Made by a program: the position numbers and the translations under genes. Under the pieces are notes generated by a model. It was not told the origin of the DNA. It saw only the letters and a program-made list of their open reading frames with translations, and did not search any database. From Vicinamibacterales bacterium (GTDB lineage Bacteria > Acidobacteriota > Vicinamibacteria > Vicinamibacterales > 2-12-FULL-66-21), in NCBI GenBank assembly GCA_036496585.1, contig DASXLB010000030.1:1-64000 (forward strand): 64,000 nt of DNA, written 5' to 3'. The stretch's first letter is position 1. Each line of letters starts with the position of its first letter. Below are positions 19,796 to 28,516 of this stretch, piece by piece.

Positions 19796-19842
19796 TCTGT
19801 CGATCGGGTGATCAGATCACCCGATCACGAGATCACCCGATC
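19786..19842. repeat. Inverted array of 12-bp units (GATCGGGTGATC), between convergent genes
   Basis: Four exact 12-bp units: GATCGGGTGATC at 19786-19797 and 19802-19813, and its reverse complement at 19815-19826 and 19831-19842. The first unit contains the TGA stop of the upstream gene and the last ends one base before the stop of the convergent M16 gene. The arms can form strong hairpins and could act as a bidirectional terminator. A related array lies at 41284-41372. Confidence 0.85.
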
Positions 19843-21318
19843 CTACTTGATCGGTTTGCCGTCCGCGCCGAACGCCTGGACCACGCCGAGCTTCTTCAGC
19901 GCCGGCTCGACCTTCGATTGATCGCCGACCGCGACGACCTGCAGGCGGTCTGCCGCCCAGTACTTGCTGGCGACGCGCTGCACGTCGGCGGCGGTGATCG
20001 CCTCGATGCGTGACGGATACGTGTCCCAGTAATCCGCCGGCAGCTTGTAGATGTAGCGCTCGATATAGTTGTTGAGGATCGCGTTGGGACTCTCGAGCGA
20101 GAGCGCGAATCCCGCGACGAGCGCCTTTTTCGTATCCGCGAGCTCCTTGTCCGGGACCGGCACCGCGCGCATCTGACGGATTTCATCGAGAAGATCGGTC
20201 AGCGCCGGGTCGGTGACCTCGGAGCGCACGTCGGTCGACGCCGACCACGAGCCCACCACCCGCGTCGCGTTGAAGCTGCTGTAGGCGCCGTAGGTGTAGC
20301 CCTTTTCCTCGCGCAGGTGGGAGAACAGACGGCCGGTCGGGCCGCCGCCGAGAACGCGGTTGGCGACAGTCAACGCGTCGTAGTCGGCATTCGTGCGCTC
20401 GAGGCTCTGGGTCCCCACGCGCAGGCTGGTCTGCACCGATCCGGGCCGCGCCACGAACGAGACCGTCGCGGCCGCCGGCGAGGCCGGTGCGGTCTGCGCA
20501 GCGATTGAGGCGCCGGACTTCTGCCATCCGCCGAAGACGGCTTCCGACTTCGTCTTCGCCTGCTCGAGCGAGATGTCGCCGGCCACCGCCAGGATGGCCC
20601 GATCGGGCACGTAGTGGGCCTTGTGGAACTCGACGAGCGCCTCGCGCGAGAGGGCGTCGAGCGCGGCCGGAGTGGGCGCGACCCGCGACAGCGGGTGGTC
20701 GCCGAACAACGCCTGCGACAGGCGCTCCTGCGCCAGGAATCCCGGCTGCGTCCGCTGGTTGATGAACGCGGCCTTCGTGCGCGCCTTGTAGCGATCGATC
20801 TCGGCCTGCGGGAACGACGGGTTCATCAAGACGTCGGCCATCAAGGACAGCACGGTGTCGAGGTTCGCGGTCAGCCCGTTGCCACTGACCGTGGCGAACG
20901 CCGACGAGGCGCCGGCCCCGACCGCCACCGCGGCGGCAAGACGATCGAGGACCTCCGAGACCTGCTCGGACGACTTGGTCGTCGTGCCCTCCCGCATCAG
21001 CGCGGCGGTGAAGCCGGCGAGCCCGGCCATCGCCGGCGGATCGTAGTACCCGCCTGCGCCATCGACGAGCATCTGGAAGAACACCTGCGGGGCGCGGTGG
21101 TCCTCGACGACGATCAGATGAACGCCGTTCGACAGATCCGCCTCCTGCGCCTTGGGGAGCGAGACCTTGAGGACGTCCTTGTTGACGGGCGCCCGGCCCT
21201 TGAGCACCGTGCCGGCGGCCTTGGCTGGGTTCCCCTGCTGCGCCGGCGCCTCACCATGGACGGCAACGGCGGCGGCGAACGCGCACACGACGGCGGCGGC
21301 CGACAGACGGCGGATCAC
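19843..21318 (-). CDS. M16-family peptidase subunit lacking the zinc motif, exported
   Basis: A 491-residue M16 (pitrilysin/processing-peptidase-like) protein with a signal peptide. The position of the zinc motif HxxEH is occupied by GLAGFTAALM (about 109-118), so it should be catalytically inactive. The C-terminal M16 features are kept (LREEKGYTYGAYSSF). In two-gene M16 systems the inactive subunit partners the active one, here encoded directly upstream with a GTGA overlap (21315-21318). The GTG start is set by that overlap and begins the signal peptide. Confidence 0.88.
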   Translation of the reverse strand: MIRRLSAAAVVCAFAAAVAVHGEAPAQQGNPAKAAGTVLKGRAPVNKDVLKVSLPKAQEADLSNGVHLIVVEDHRAPQVFFQMLVDGAGGYYDPPAMAGLAGFTAALMREGTTTKSSEQVSEVLDRLAAAVAVGAGASSAFATVSGNGLTANLDTVLSLMADVLMNPSFPQAEIDRYKARTKAAFINQRTQPGFLAQERLSQALFGDHPLSRVAPTPAALDALSREALVEFHKAHYVPDRAILAVAGDISLEQAKTKSEAVFGGWQKSGASIAAQTAPASPAAATVSFVARPGSVQTSLRVGTQSLERTNADYDALTVANRVLGGGPTGRLFSHLREEKGYTYGAYSSFNATRVVGSWSASTDVRSEVTDPALTDLLDEIRQMRAVPVPDKELADTKKALVAGFALSLESPNAILNNYIERYIYKLPADYWDTYPSRIEAITAADVQRVASKYWAADRLQVVAVGDQSKVEPALKKLGVVQAFGADGKPIK

Positions 21319-22676
21319 TCGGCGCCTCCCGTCGGCGCGCCGGCCGCGGCCGTCTTCGGCAAGGTAATCACCACCGAGCGGTTCTGGGCGGTCAGATACT
21401 TCCGCGCGACTCGCTGGACGTCCGCTGCCGTCACCTTTTCGTAGGTCGCGGCGCGGGTGTTGACCAGGTTGGGGTTGTCGTAGAAGAGCGCGTACTCTCC
21501 CAGTTGAATCGCACGCTGCAGCGTGCTCGTCATCGCCGCCGCCTGCTGACGCACACCATTGTTGTGGGCCTTGTCGATTTCCCAGTCGTGGATCGGGCCC
21601 GTCTTGACCTTCTCGACCTCTTCGAGGAGCGCCGCCTCGACGTCCGCCGGGGACTTGCCGGGCGCCACTTGCGCCGACACTTGGAAGAGGCCTGGCCCGC
21701 GCTTGTCGGGATTGTTCGCCGACGCGAACACCGCCAGTTGCTTTTCGCGCACGACCACCTGGTTCAGCCGGGCGCTGCGCCCGCTCGACAGCACCCACGA
21801 CACCACGTCGAGCGCGTCGAAATCGGGAGTTCCGGCCGGCGGCGTGATCCACGCGATGTCGACCTGGGGCAGACGCGCCAGCGAATCCTCGATCGTGCTG
21901 CGCCGTTCGGCCGTGTGTGGCGGCTCGGCGAGGTCGGGGCGCTTGGGCTGCGGCTGCCGGGAAATCGGCCCGAAGTACTTTTCGATGAGCGCCAGCGTCC
22001 GCTTCGTGTCGACGTCGCCGACGATCGACAGGACGGCGTTGTTCGGCGCGTAATACGTCTTGAAGAACGTCGCCACGTCGTCCACCGACGCGGCGTTCAG
22101 GTCGTCCATCGAGCCGATGACCGAGTGCTTGTAGGCGGGATTGTCGTAGGCCTGTTCGTCGATGCGCTCGTAAGTATTGCCATACGGCTGATTGTCGAGG
22201 CCGAGCCGGCGTTCCTCCTGGACGGCGTTGCGCTGGTTGTCCAGATTCGCCTTCGTGATGTCGAGCGACTTCATCCGGTCGCTCTCGAGGAACAGCGCGA
22301 GATCGAGCTGGTTGGCCGGCAGCGTCTCGAAGTACAGCGTCCGGTCGTTGTTCGTCGTGCCGTTCATGTTGCCGCCGTTGTTGAAGACCAGCGTGAAGTG
22401 CTCGCCCGGACCGACGTTCTCGGATCCCTTGAACATCATGTGCTCGAAGAGATGCGCGAACCCGGTGCGACGCACCTTCTCGTCGGCCGATCCGACGTTG
22501 TAGGTCACGGCGATGGAAAAGGTCGGCGCCGAGTGGTCCTCGGAGACAATGACGCGCAGCCCGTTCTTCAGCTTGACGTCGGTGAACTTGATCGCCGTGT
22601 CCGCGGCCCCGATCGGGACCACAAGGACAACCGCAACCGCGAACAGGAACGCGGAAACCCGGCGCGAACCAGACAT
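21315..22676 (-). CDS. M16-family zinc peptidase, active subunit, exported
   Basis: A 453-residue protein with a signal peptide (MSGSRRVSAFLFAVAVVLVV). The inverted zinc motif HxxEH is intact as HLFEH (about 71-75), with the downstream glutamate in RNAVQEERRLG. M16 peptidases degrade or process peptides in the periplasm as two-subunit enzymes. A perfect AGGAGG lies 7 nt upstream of the ATG, so unlike many neighbours this gene uses a conventional leader. It is translationally coupled to the inactive partner. Confidence 0.93.
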   Translation of the reverse strand: MSGSRRVSAFLFAVAVVLVVPIGAADTAIKFTDVKLKNGLRVIVSEDHSAPTFSIAVTYNVGSADEKVRRTGFAHLFEHMMFKGSENVGPGEHFTLVFNNGGNMNGTTNNDRTLYFETLPANQLDLALFLESDRMKSLDITKANLDNQRNAVQEERRLGLDNQPYGNTYERIDEQAYDNPAYKHSVIGSMDDLNAASVDDVATFFKTYYAPNNAVLSIVGDVDTKRTLALIEKYFGPISRQPQPKRPDLAEPPHTAERRSTIEDSLARLPQVDIAWITPPAGTPDFDALDVVSWVLSSGRSARLNQVVVREKQLAVFASANNPDKRGPGLFQVSAQVAPGKSPADVEAALLEEVEKVKTGPIHDWEIDKAHNNGVRQQAAAMTSTLQRAIQLGEYALFYDNPNLVNTRAATYEKVTAADVQRVARKYLTAQNRSVVITLPKTAAAGAPTGGAE

Positions 22677-22762
22677 ACTGCCTCCTCGCAGGAGTGGACG
22701 GACGCCCAATCCTAGGAGGCCGCGCCGCCGTTTGCAAGGCAGTTCGTCACATCGCTCATCGT

Positions 22763-22792
22763 GGAAACCGGGTCCGGGGGGGACCCGGTTCC
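22763..22792 (-). terminator. Hairpin downstream of the sigma/FecR/secreted-protein operon
   Basis: AACCGGGTCC (22766-22775) and GGACCCGGTT (22781-22790) form a perfect 10-bp stem with a 5-nt loop, extendable by GGA/TCC around one bulged A. There is no clear U-tract. Two 19-bp direct repeats (22811-22829, 22830-22848) lie between it and the stop codon at 22851. Confidence 0.5.
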
Positions 22793-22810
22793 GGCGACAA
22801 ACGCAAGACG

Positions 22811-22848
22811 GGCGGCCCGCCTCCACGCAGGCGGCCCGCCTGCACGCA
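22811..22848. repeat. Two 19-bp direct repeats
   Basis: GGCGGCCCGCC followed by TCCACGCA, then the same with one base changed (TGCACGCA), head to tail just beyond the stop codon of the secreted protein. Each can form a small AGGCGG/CCGCCT-type stem. Confidence 0.7.
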
Positions 22849-22850
22849 CC

Positions 22851-23486
22851 TCAGTTCAGGACCATGGCGATATTGCGCGCGACCAGGTCGTCGGTCGCGG
22901 CGCCGGCGCGCGCCCGTTTCGCATGCGCAACGGACACGGCGCGGTTCTTGTCGGCGTTGATCATAGCGGCCGCGAACTCGAGGCCGGGGTCCCCTGGCCG
23001 GAGCAGGAGCGCCTTCTCGATCATGGCGACCCCGTCGACGTCGCGGACGATCTCGGCCAGCTGTGGTGCGGTGTCGTGGAACTCGGCCAGCCGCCCCATC
23101 AAGGACATCTGCCGCAGCGCCTCCCCCAGATACGCCGCGTCGAGCCATGCATACGCGTCGGGGCTGTGCGTCCGTTCGGTCAGACGCGAGAGCAGCTGCG
23201 CCGCCACGGCTTGATCGCGGCTCGCGTAAATCGTCGCGCGGCGCAGCGTTTCCATGCGCACGACGACCGGCGTCGCCGGAGCCAGGAGCGCGATGGTGTC
23301 GGCGGCGAGATGCGATACGTCGTAGCCGGGCGACGTCTCTGACCAGCCGGCGCCGGCTCCCCAGGGGAGCGAACGCGCGGACCCGATGTCGAAGGGATGA
23401 CACAACAGCGGCGGACCGGCGAATACGGGGGCGGCGACCGCCGACAGCGTGACGGCGACTGCGATGACAAGCGATGAACGATTCAT
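22851..23486 (-). CDS. Hypothetical exported protein of a sigma/anti-sigma operon
   Basis: I do not recognise a family. The 211-residue protein has a clear signal peptide (MNRSSLVIAVAVTLSAVAAPVFA), then a conserved-looking CHPFDIG segment and a mostly helical remainder that could be TPR-like (helices ending RMETLRRATIYAS, AAQLLSRLTERTHS, DAAYLGEALRQM). A strong SD (GAAGGAGA) precedes the ATG. It lies 43 bp downstream of the FecR-type gene, so it is probably the output gene of that ECF sigma operon. Confidence 0.75.
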   Translation of the reverse strand: MNRSSLVIAVAVTLSAVAAPVFAGPPLLCHPFDIGSARSLPWGAGAGWSETSPGYDVSHLAADTIALLAPATPVVVRMETLRRATIYASRDQAVAAQLLSRLTERTHSPDAYAWLDAAYLGEALRQMSLMGRLAEFHDTAPQLAEIVRDVDGVAMIEKALLLRPGDPGLEFAAAMINADKNRAVSVAHAKRARAGAATDDLVARNIAMVLN

Positions 23487-23529
23487 GAGCGTCTCCTTCG
23501 CTTGAAATGACGTGAGCGCGCGCCGATCG

Positions 23530-24564
23530 TTAACGGGCGGTTGGCTCAGTCCACGGTCGGCTCATCAGGTGCCACCACTGCGTATCGCCGAGACCGAGTC
23601 GATCCCACCACTGCTCGAGCATCTGTGTGTTGCCGGCACGCACGCCGTCGCGCGTCACGTCCGGCGGCGGCGGCACCAGCGCCGAGAGCCGGTCGTAGAC
23701 GCGGTCACACGCCGGACCGTCGACGCGCCGCAGCAGGTGCCAGAGGGTCAACGCATCGCGCGGCCGCGACGACGAAATTGCGGCGTCGATCGCGGCATCC
23801 CGCGCGGCGCCGCGGTCGCCGAAATCGATGGTCTCGATCGCGGCACGAAGTGCGGCGGGCGCGTCTTCGAAATACGGCGTCCCGGGACCGCGCCCGGCGC
23901 GCGTTCTGCACATCGCGCCTGCGGGAATCAGGGCCTGACGGTCGCGCATCTGGAAACCGACCCAGCCTGTGGTCACGCGGAGCGTGCCCTCGCCGCGCCC
24001 GTCGACGTCCAGCGTGTACGCGCAGCCGAGATCGACGGCCAGCGACGAACGCGTTTCGACGAAGAACTGACCGGGATCCGCCCAGATGAATGCGGAGATC
24101 GCACCGCTGTGCAAGCGGAAGCGATAGTGCCCGCTGGAGGCCGGGACGAGGCTGACGTCGGTAGACGGGCCGACATCGATATGGCCCACCGGGCCAAGCT
24201 CCAGCGAAACGCGGCCGGTGACGCCGGTACGGAGCAGCTGCCCGACAGACAGCGTGCTGTGCTCGTCGATCGACCGCGAAGCAATCGACGCAGGTCCCTC
24301 CACCTCAACGACGGACCACGAGGGCGCGTTCGCCGGCGCCGGGTGCGCGAGCCAACGCGGTGCAACGGCCAGCACGAGCGCCGCCGCGGCCGCGAGCGGG
24401 AGGATGACGTAGGAAGCGGGACCGCGCCGGCCAGGAGCCGGCGCCACGAGCGCGGGCGGCAGGCTCGTCGGGTGCCGCTGGCCAAGCGGCGCCAGCAGCC
24501 GCTCCAGCGCGGCGATCTCCTCGTCGGGCGGTCCGGAGCGATCCCACAGGTAGTCATCGGACAC
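23530..24564 (-). CDS. FecR-domain membrane protein, probable anti-sigma regulator
   Basis: A 344-residue protein. A cytoplasmic N-terminus (about 1-50) is followed by one transmembrane helix (ASYVILPLAAAAALVLAVA, about 51-69) and a periplasmic FecR-like beta domain (LSVGQLLRTGVTGRVSLELG, SGAISAFIWADPGQFFVETRS, VDLGCAYTLDVDGRG). FecR-type proteins transmit envelope signals to ECF sigma factors. Its gene overlaps the upstream ECF sigma gene by 11 bp, which fits a sigma/anti-sigma pair. The C-terminal third (about 240-344) is helical and of unknown role. Confidence 0.85.
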   Translation of the reverse strand: MSDDYLWDRSGPPDEEIAALERLLAPLGQRHPTSLPPALVAPAPGRRGPASYVILPLAAAAALVLAVAPRWLAHPAPANAPSWSVVEVEGPASIASRSIDEHSTLSVGQLLRTGVTGRVSLELGPVGHIDVGPSTDVSLVPASSGHYRFRLHSGAISAFIWADPGQFFVETRSSLAVDLGCAYTLDVDGRGEGTLRVTTGWVGFQMRDRQALIPAGAMCRTRAGRGPGTPYFEDAPAALRAAIETIDFGDRGAARDAAIDAAISSSRPRDALTLWHLLRRVDGPACDRVYDRLSALVPPPPDVTRDGVRAGNTQMLEQWWDRLGLGDTQWWHLMSRPWTEPTAR

Positions 24565-25153
24565 GGGCGCTTCTCCCTTCGAGCCGCTCGCGCAACTGCT
24601 TCATGCCGCGGTGCAGGTTGACCCGCACCGACGCCGGCGTGAGCCCGGTCGCCGCGGCAATCTCCGGACCGGTCATTCCTTCGATCAGCCGCAGCGCGAG
24701 CGTTTCTCGATACGCGTCGGGCAGCGTCTGCAGCGTCCGCAGCACGGTTTGCGCATCCAGGCGTGCGGCGCCGTCGGTCGACACGTCCGGCGTATCGTCG
24801 AGCGGCTCGGTGGCGCGGACCTGGCGCAGATAGTCGACGCCGCGGTTACGGGCGATCGCCGCGAGCCAGCCGCCAAAGGCCGTCGGCTCGCGCAGCCCCC
24901 GGATCTGCCGCATCGCTTGAAGGAACACGTCCTGGACCAGGTCGTCGACATCGCCCCTCGGAACTCGTGCGATCAGGATGCCGTGCACCATCCGGGAATA
25001 GCGCCCGTAGAGCTCGGCGAATGCGTCGCGATCGCCGGTGCGGGCCGCCTCGACCAGGCGGCCGATCTCGTCCACCGACTCGGCGGCTTCTCGAAGGGCA
25101 CGGCCGTCGGCCATCAGGGGCAGGGCATCCGGGTGGAGGGCTGCTGTCGTCAC
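24554..25153 (-). CDS. ECF-family RNA polymerase sigma factor
   Basis: A 199-residue sigma-70-family factor. Region 2 is FAELYGRYSRMVHGILI...DVDDLVQDVFLQAMRQI (about 50-90) with GGWLAAIARNRGVDYLR; region 4 is LPDAYRETLALRLIEGMTGPEIAAATGLTPASVRVNLHRG (about 143-185), a standard helix-turn-helix. ECF factors direct transcription of envelope or stress regulons. The GTG at 25153 is used; a shorter ATG start (MADGRAL) is possible. It heads an operon with the FecR-like regulator and a secreted protein. Confidence 0.9.
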   Translation of the reverse strand: MTTAALHPDALPLMADGRALREAAESVDEIGRLVEAARTGDRDAFAELYGRYSRMVHGILIARVPRGDVDDLVQDVFLQAMRQIRGLREPTAFGGWLAAIARNRGVDYLRQVRATEPLDDTPDVSTDGAARLDAQTVLRTLQTLPDAYRETLALRLIEGMTGPEIAAATGLTPASVRVNLHRGMKQLRERLEGRSARVR

Positions 25154-25192
25154 GACCGCTGCTCGCCTTCTAAAGACGTCGCGGACCGAAGA

Positions 25193-25202
25193 GTGTTAAC
25201 AC
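25193..25202. promoter_or_regulatory. Palindrome GTGTTAACAC upstream of the ECF sigma gene
   Basis: A perfect 10-bp palindrome 40 bp before the sigma start codon, in otherwise GC-rich DNA. It could be an operator for autoregulation; nothing else supports this. Confidence 0.3.
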
Positions 25203-25391
25203 AACCGCGCCGATCTTGAGGCGGAAGAGGCGGCAGAGGGGGATCCGGCAGACACGAAACCGCCGGCTCGGAACGAGGACGGAACGCAAAGCACCCTGCG
25301 AAAGTGCTGACGTGTGAATCGATGGACGACACCGGGGAATTCCGGCGCCGCTCCTGCGATCCGTCCTCGATCCGAGCCGGCGGTTTGGGAC

Positions 25392-25413
25392 GGCGGATCC
25401 GTGCGGATCCGCC
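25392..25413 (-). terminator. Hairpin downstream of the OmpA-family gene
   Basis: GGCGGATCCG (25392-25401) and CGGATCCGCC (25404-25413) form a perfect 10-bp inverted repeat 13 bp beyond the TAA stop at 25426. There is no U-tract, so termination is likely but not certain. Confidence 0.5.
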
Positions 25414-25425
25414 GGGATGGGGTTA

Positions 25426-26103
25426 TTAGGCCAGGACCTTGAGGACGACGCGGCGGTTCTGGGCGCGGCCGGCCTTGGTCTTGTTCGGCGCGATCGGCTT
25501 CTCTTCGCCGTAGCTGATCACGTTCATCTTGTGGAGCGGAATCTGCTGGCTCTCGTAGAGATAGCGCTTCACGGCTTCGGCGCGCTCGAGACCGAGCTTG
25601 TAGTTGAGGTCCTTCGGCCCGACGTTGTCGGTGTGGCCTTCAATCTCGATGTAGCCGCCGTTGGGGTTCGCCTTCAGCTGCGCCACGAGCTCGTCGATCT
25701 TCGACTGCAGCTCGGTCGGCATCTTCGACTGGCCGAACTTGAACCCGCCCTGGTCCTCGCTGAGCACCACTTCATAGACGAGACGGTTCGCCTTCTTCTC
25801 GATGTCGTCGGCGCGCGTGTTCACCTTGTCGGCGGCGGTATAGGCCGCGTCGGCGCGCTGATTCGCGGTCTGCGCGTGCTGGTCGGCCGACTGAGCGGCC
25901 GCCTGCGCCCGCTGATCCACGTCGTTGATCTTCGTCTCGTTGGCCTTGGTGCGTTCCTGGTTCTCCTCCACCGACTTCGACAAGCCATCGACCTTGTCGT
26001 TGACCTCGCCAACGCGCTGGCGGACCATCTTCTTCGTCGCGCAGGCGCTCGTGCCGCCAAGGGCCATCGCCGCAATCGCCATCGTTCCAATCAGCCTTTT
26101 CAT
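25426..26103 (-). CDS. OmpA-family outer-membrane lipoprotein-like protein
   Basis: A 225-residue protein. It has a signal sequence ending in a possible lipobox (GGTSAC, Cys21) and a long heptad-rich coiled coil (about 30-105: DKVDGLSKSVEENQ...DQRAQAAAQSADQHAQT), like Lpp/Pal-type spacers. The C-terminal OmpA peptidoglycan-binding domain is IEIEGHTDNVGPKDLN...LERAEAVKRYL...ISYGEEKP...NRRVVLKV. It should anchor the outer membrane to peptidoglycan. The start at 26103 is supported by AAGGAG 8 nt upstream. It lies 13 bp after the VWFA gene in the same direction. Confidence 0.9.
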   Translation of the reverse strand: MKRLIGTMAIAAMALGGTSACATKKMVRQRVGEVNDKVDGLSKSVEENQERTKANETKINDVDQRAQAAAQSADQHAQTANQRADAAYTAADKVNTRADDIEKKANRLVYEVVLSEDQGGFKFGQSKMPTELQSKIDELVAQLKANPNGGYIEIEGHTDNVGPKDLNYKLGLERAEAVKRYLYESQQIPLHKMNVISYGEEKPIAPNKTKAGRAQNRRVVLKVLA

Positions 26104-26116
26104 CGCAGTCGCTCCT

Positions 26117-27109
26117 TTAGAAACTTGCACTTCCGGCGTGCGCGCCGGCGGCATAACCGCTGCGCGCGCGCACGACCAGGTCGCGGTTGGTCGTCCTTAC
26201 CGTCACCCGCCGCCAGCCCGCCTCGGTCGAGGCGGTGAACGCCAGCACGTACTGATGACGCAGTTCATCGACGATCTGACGGGCCGCGATGCTCTCGTGC
26301 GCCGGGGCACTCGTCACAAATAGCTCACCGCCCGTCTGTCGGGACAGATCCCGCAGCGGTCCCTCCGCCTGACCCGTCAGCGACGCCTTGTCCCGATCGA
26401 CGTCGGTGACGACGGTCATGACGTAGACCGGCACGTCGATGGCTGCGGCCGCCGCCGACACCTGCTCGGGCTTGAGTTCGCTCGACGTGTCGATGCCGTC
26501 GGTGAAGACGATCACCGCCCGCCGCCGCGGATCGTGCGGACGACTTTCGACGACGCGCTCGGCGGTCTGCGCGATCGCGTCATACAGCGACGTCTGTCCG
26601 TAGGGGGTGACGCGCGAAAGCGCCTGCTCAATCGCGACGACGTCACTGGTGAACGGCTGCAGCGACTGCAGGTTCATGTCGAAACTGAAAACGGCCGCCT
26701 CGTCGGCGTCGGGCTGCAGCCGAAGCGCACTCAGGACCTGGCGCGCCGACTCGCGCGCGTCCTCGAGGTGCGAAACCAGCCGCATGCTGCCGCTCACGTC
26801 GAACAGCAGCGCGACCCGGACCGGAGCGTTGTCGTCGGTACGGAAGTCCACCACCTCGCGACGAGTCCCTGACTCCTCGACGATGAAATCCTCCTTGCGG
26901 AGGTTCCGCGCGAAGCGGCCTTTCTTGTCCCGGACCACGGCAGCCACGTTCACCAAATCGATCGCCGACCGGAAGGTCGGGGTGGCTTGAGGCTGCGGAA
27001 CCTGGGACGCCATGGCGAATGACGACGCGCCCAAGAGGGCGGAAGCCAGGAGAGCCGTCGCAGGAGTGCTCTTCGCCACGCTGCTCCAGTAATCCAATCG
27101 TGGTGCCAT
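26117..27109 (-). CDS. VWFA-domain protein, soil/acidobacterial type, exported
   Basis: A 330-residue protein with an N-terminal signal anchor. It then has the conserved beta segment of the TIGR03436-type family (VNVAAVVRDKKGRFARNLRKEDFIVEE read in short strands) and a von Willebrand A domain with the MIDAS motif DVSGSM (about 103-108), a later T and VFTDGIDTSS. The family is abundant in Acidobacteria; its ligands are unknown. The ATG is preceded by AAGGA. It is probably cotranscribed with the OmpA-family gene downstream. Confidence 0.88.
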   Translation of the reverse strand: MAPRLDYWSSVAKSTPATALLASALLGASSFAMASQVPQPQATPTFRSAIDLVNVAAVVRDKKGRFARNLRKEDFIVEESGTRREVVDFRTDDNAPVRVALLFDVSGSMRLVSHLEDARESARQVLSALRLQPDADEAAVFSFDMNLQSLQPFTSDVVAIEQALSRVTPYGQTSLYDAIAQTAERVVESRPHDPRRRAVIVFTDGIDTSSELKPEQVSAAAAAIDVPVYVMTVVTDVDRDKASLTGQAEGPLRDLSRQTGGELFVTSAPAHESIAARQIVDELRHQYVLAFTASTEAGWRRVTVRTTNRDLVVRARSGYAAGAHAGSASF

Positions 27110-27186
27110 TCGTGAAATCCTTTTATTCTCAACGAGTTGAACTGCCGTGGTGTCCTGTGAACTGGTCGAAAAACGTTCTCTTGCGC

Positions 27187-27197
27187 GTAAGACTTAC
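27187..27197. promoter_or_regulatory. Inverted repeat GTAAGACTTAC in a divergent intergenic region
   Basis: A perfect 5+1+5 inverted repeat between the VWFA gene (start 27109, minus) and an aminotransferase (start 27249, plus). A further GCGTAAG follows at about 27219. It is a possible operator. Confidence 0.3.
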
Positions 27198-27236
27198 ACG
27201 ATCATCGGGACGCCTAGGCGTAAGTTTGGCGGGTGA

Positions 27237-27242
27237 TACCAT
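27237..27242 (+). promoter_or_regulatory. -10-like box TACCAT, leaderless promoter
   Basis: TACCAT ends 6 nt before the ATG at 27249. It fits the TANNNT pattern of other genes in the window. Confidence 0.35.
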
Positions 27243-27248
27243 GCCGCC

Positions 27249-28469
27249 ATGCGCACCCGAGCCGCCATCCCGGTTGCCCGTCGCGTCGGCGGTTTCAGTT
27301 ACGCCATCCGGAATATCGTGGCGGAGGCCCATAAGGTTGAGGCCTCGGGCCGTCGGGTTCGCTATTTGAACATCGGCGACCCGATTACGTTCGGGTTCAA
27401 GACGCCGCCTCACATGATCGAAGCGGTCGAGCGCGCGATGCGCGACGGCCACAATGGCTACCAGGCCTCGGCCGGGATTCAACCAGCCCGCGAGGCCGTC
27501 GCCGCCGAGTTGACGCGCCGGGGGATGCCCGTCGACGCCGACCGCGTCCTGGTCACGGCGGGCACCTCGGAAGGCATCGAACTCGCCCTGACCGCGCTGG
27601 CCGAGGCGGGTGACGAGGTGCTGGTTCCCTCGCCGACCTATCCGCTCTACACGGCGGTGCTGGCGAAGATCGGCGCGCGCGCCGTCTACTACCGCACCGA
27701 CCCGTCGAACGGCTGGCTGCCCGACCTCGACGACGTGCGGGCGCAGGTCTCGACCGCGACGCGCGCGCTCGTCGTCATCGATCCCAACAATCCCACGGGC
27801 GCGACCTACCCGATCGACGTCCGCAAGGCGCTCATCGAGATTGCCGATCGCCACAACATTCCGCTGATAGCCGACGAGGTGTATGGGGATCTCGCCTACG
27901 ACGGCGCCGTGCCGCCCATGGCGAGCCTGGATCCCGACGCGCCGATCATCTCGTTTTCCTCGCTCTCGAAGGCGTATCTGGCGCCGGGGTGGCGCACCGG
28001 ATGGATGGCGATCGGACGGACGGAAGGCCTCGACGCCGTCCTGGCCGGCATCAAGAAGCTCGCCGACGGCCGGCTGTGCTCGACCGGGCCGATGGAGCAC
28101 GCCATCGTCGCGGCGCTCAACGGCGATCGGTCGCACGAAGAGCGCTTCCGCGCGGCGCTGCGCGAGCGCGCCGCGGTGACGGTGGCGCGCCTTAATGCGA
28201 TTGCCGGCATTCATACCGTTGCGCCAAGCGCCGCGTTCTACGCGATGCCGAAGGTCGAGCTGCCGCCGGGCGTCACCGACGAAGACTACGTGCTGGGGCT
28301 GCTGCGGGCGACGGGCGTCCTCTGCGTCTATGGCTCGGGGTTCGGCACGAAACCTGAGGACGGCTTCTTCCGCGTCGTGTTCCTGGCGAGCCCGCCGGAG
28401 CTCGAAGAGATCTATGGCCTCGTCGCCGCCTTCACGGAGGACTTCCGCGCACGAGGCGGGCGCCCCTGA
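27249..28469 (+). CDS. Class I/II aminotransferase, AlaA/AlaC-like
   Basis: A 406-residue PLP enzyme. N-terminal signatures are IRNIVAEAHKVEASGRRVRYLNIGDP, as in the alanine/glutamate-pyruvate aminotransferases AlaA and AlaC. TAGTSEGIELAL binds phosphate, DPNNPTGA contacts substrate, IADEVYGDL holds the aspartate, and the Schiff-base lysine is in SSLSKAYLAPGWRTGW (about 242). It is probably an alanine or branched-chain aminotransferase. No SD is visible; TACCAT precedes the start by 6 nt. Confidence 0.88.
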   Translation: MRTRAAIPVARRVGGFSYAIRNIVAEAHKVEASGRRVRYLNIGDPITFGFKTPPHMIEAVERAMRDGHNGYQASAGIQPAREAVAAELTRRGMPVDADRVLVTAGTSEGIELALTALAEAGDEVLVPSPTYPLYTAVLAKIGARAVYYRTDPSNGWLPDLDDVRAQVSTATRALVVIDPNNPTGATYPIDVRKALIEIADRHNIPLIADEVYGDLAYDGAVPPMASLDPDAPIISFSSLSKAYLAPGWRTGWMAIGRTEGLDAVLAGIKKLADGRLCSTGPMEHAIVAALNGDRSHEERFRAALRERAAVTVARLNAIAGIHTVAPSAAFYAMPKVELPPGVTDEDYVLGLLRATGVLCVYGSGFGTKPEDGFFRVVFLASPPELEEIYGLVAAFTEDFRARGGRP

Positions 28470-28516
28470 AAGAGCCGGGCCGGCCCGACATCCGTTCGCA
28501 CATCCGCTACGCGATC

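Noticed and set aside
25417..26238. Plus-strand frame over the OmpA-family gene
   Set aside because: Antisense to a gene with a clear OmpA domain, SD and signal sequence.
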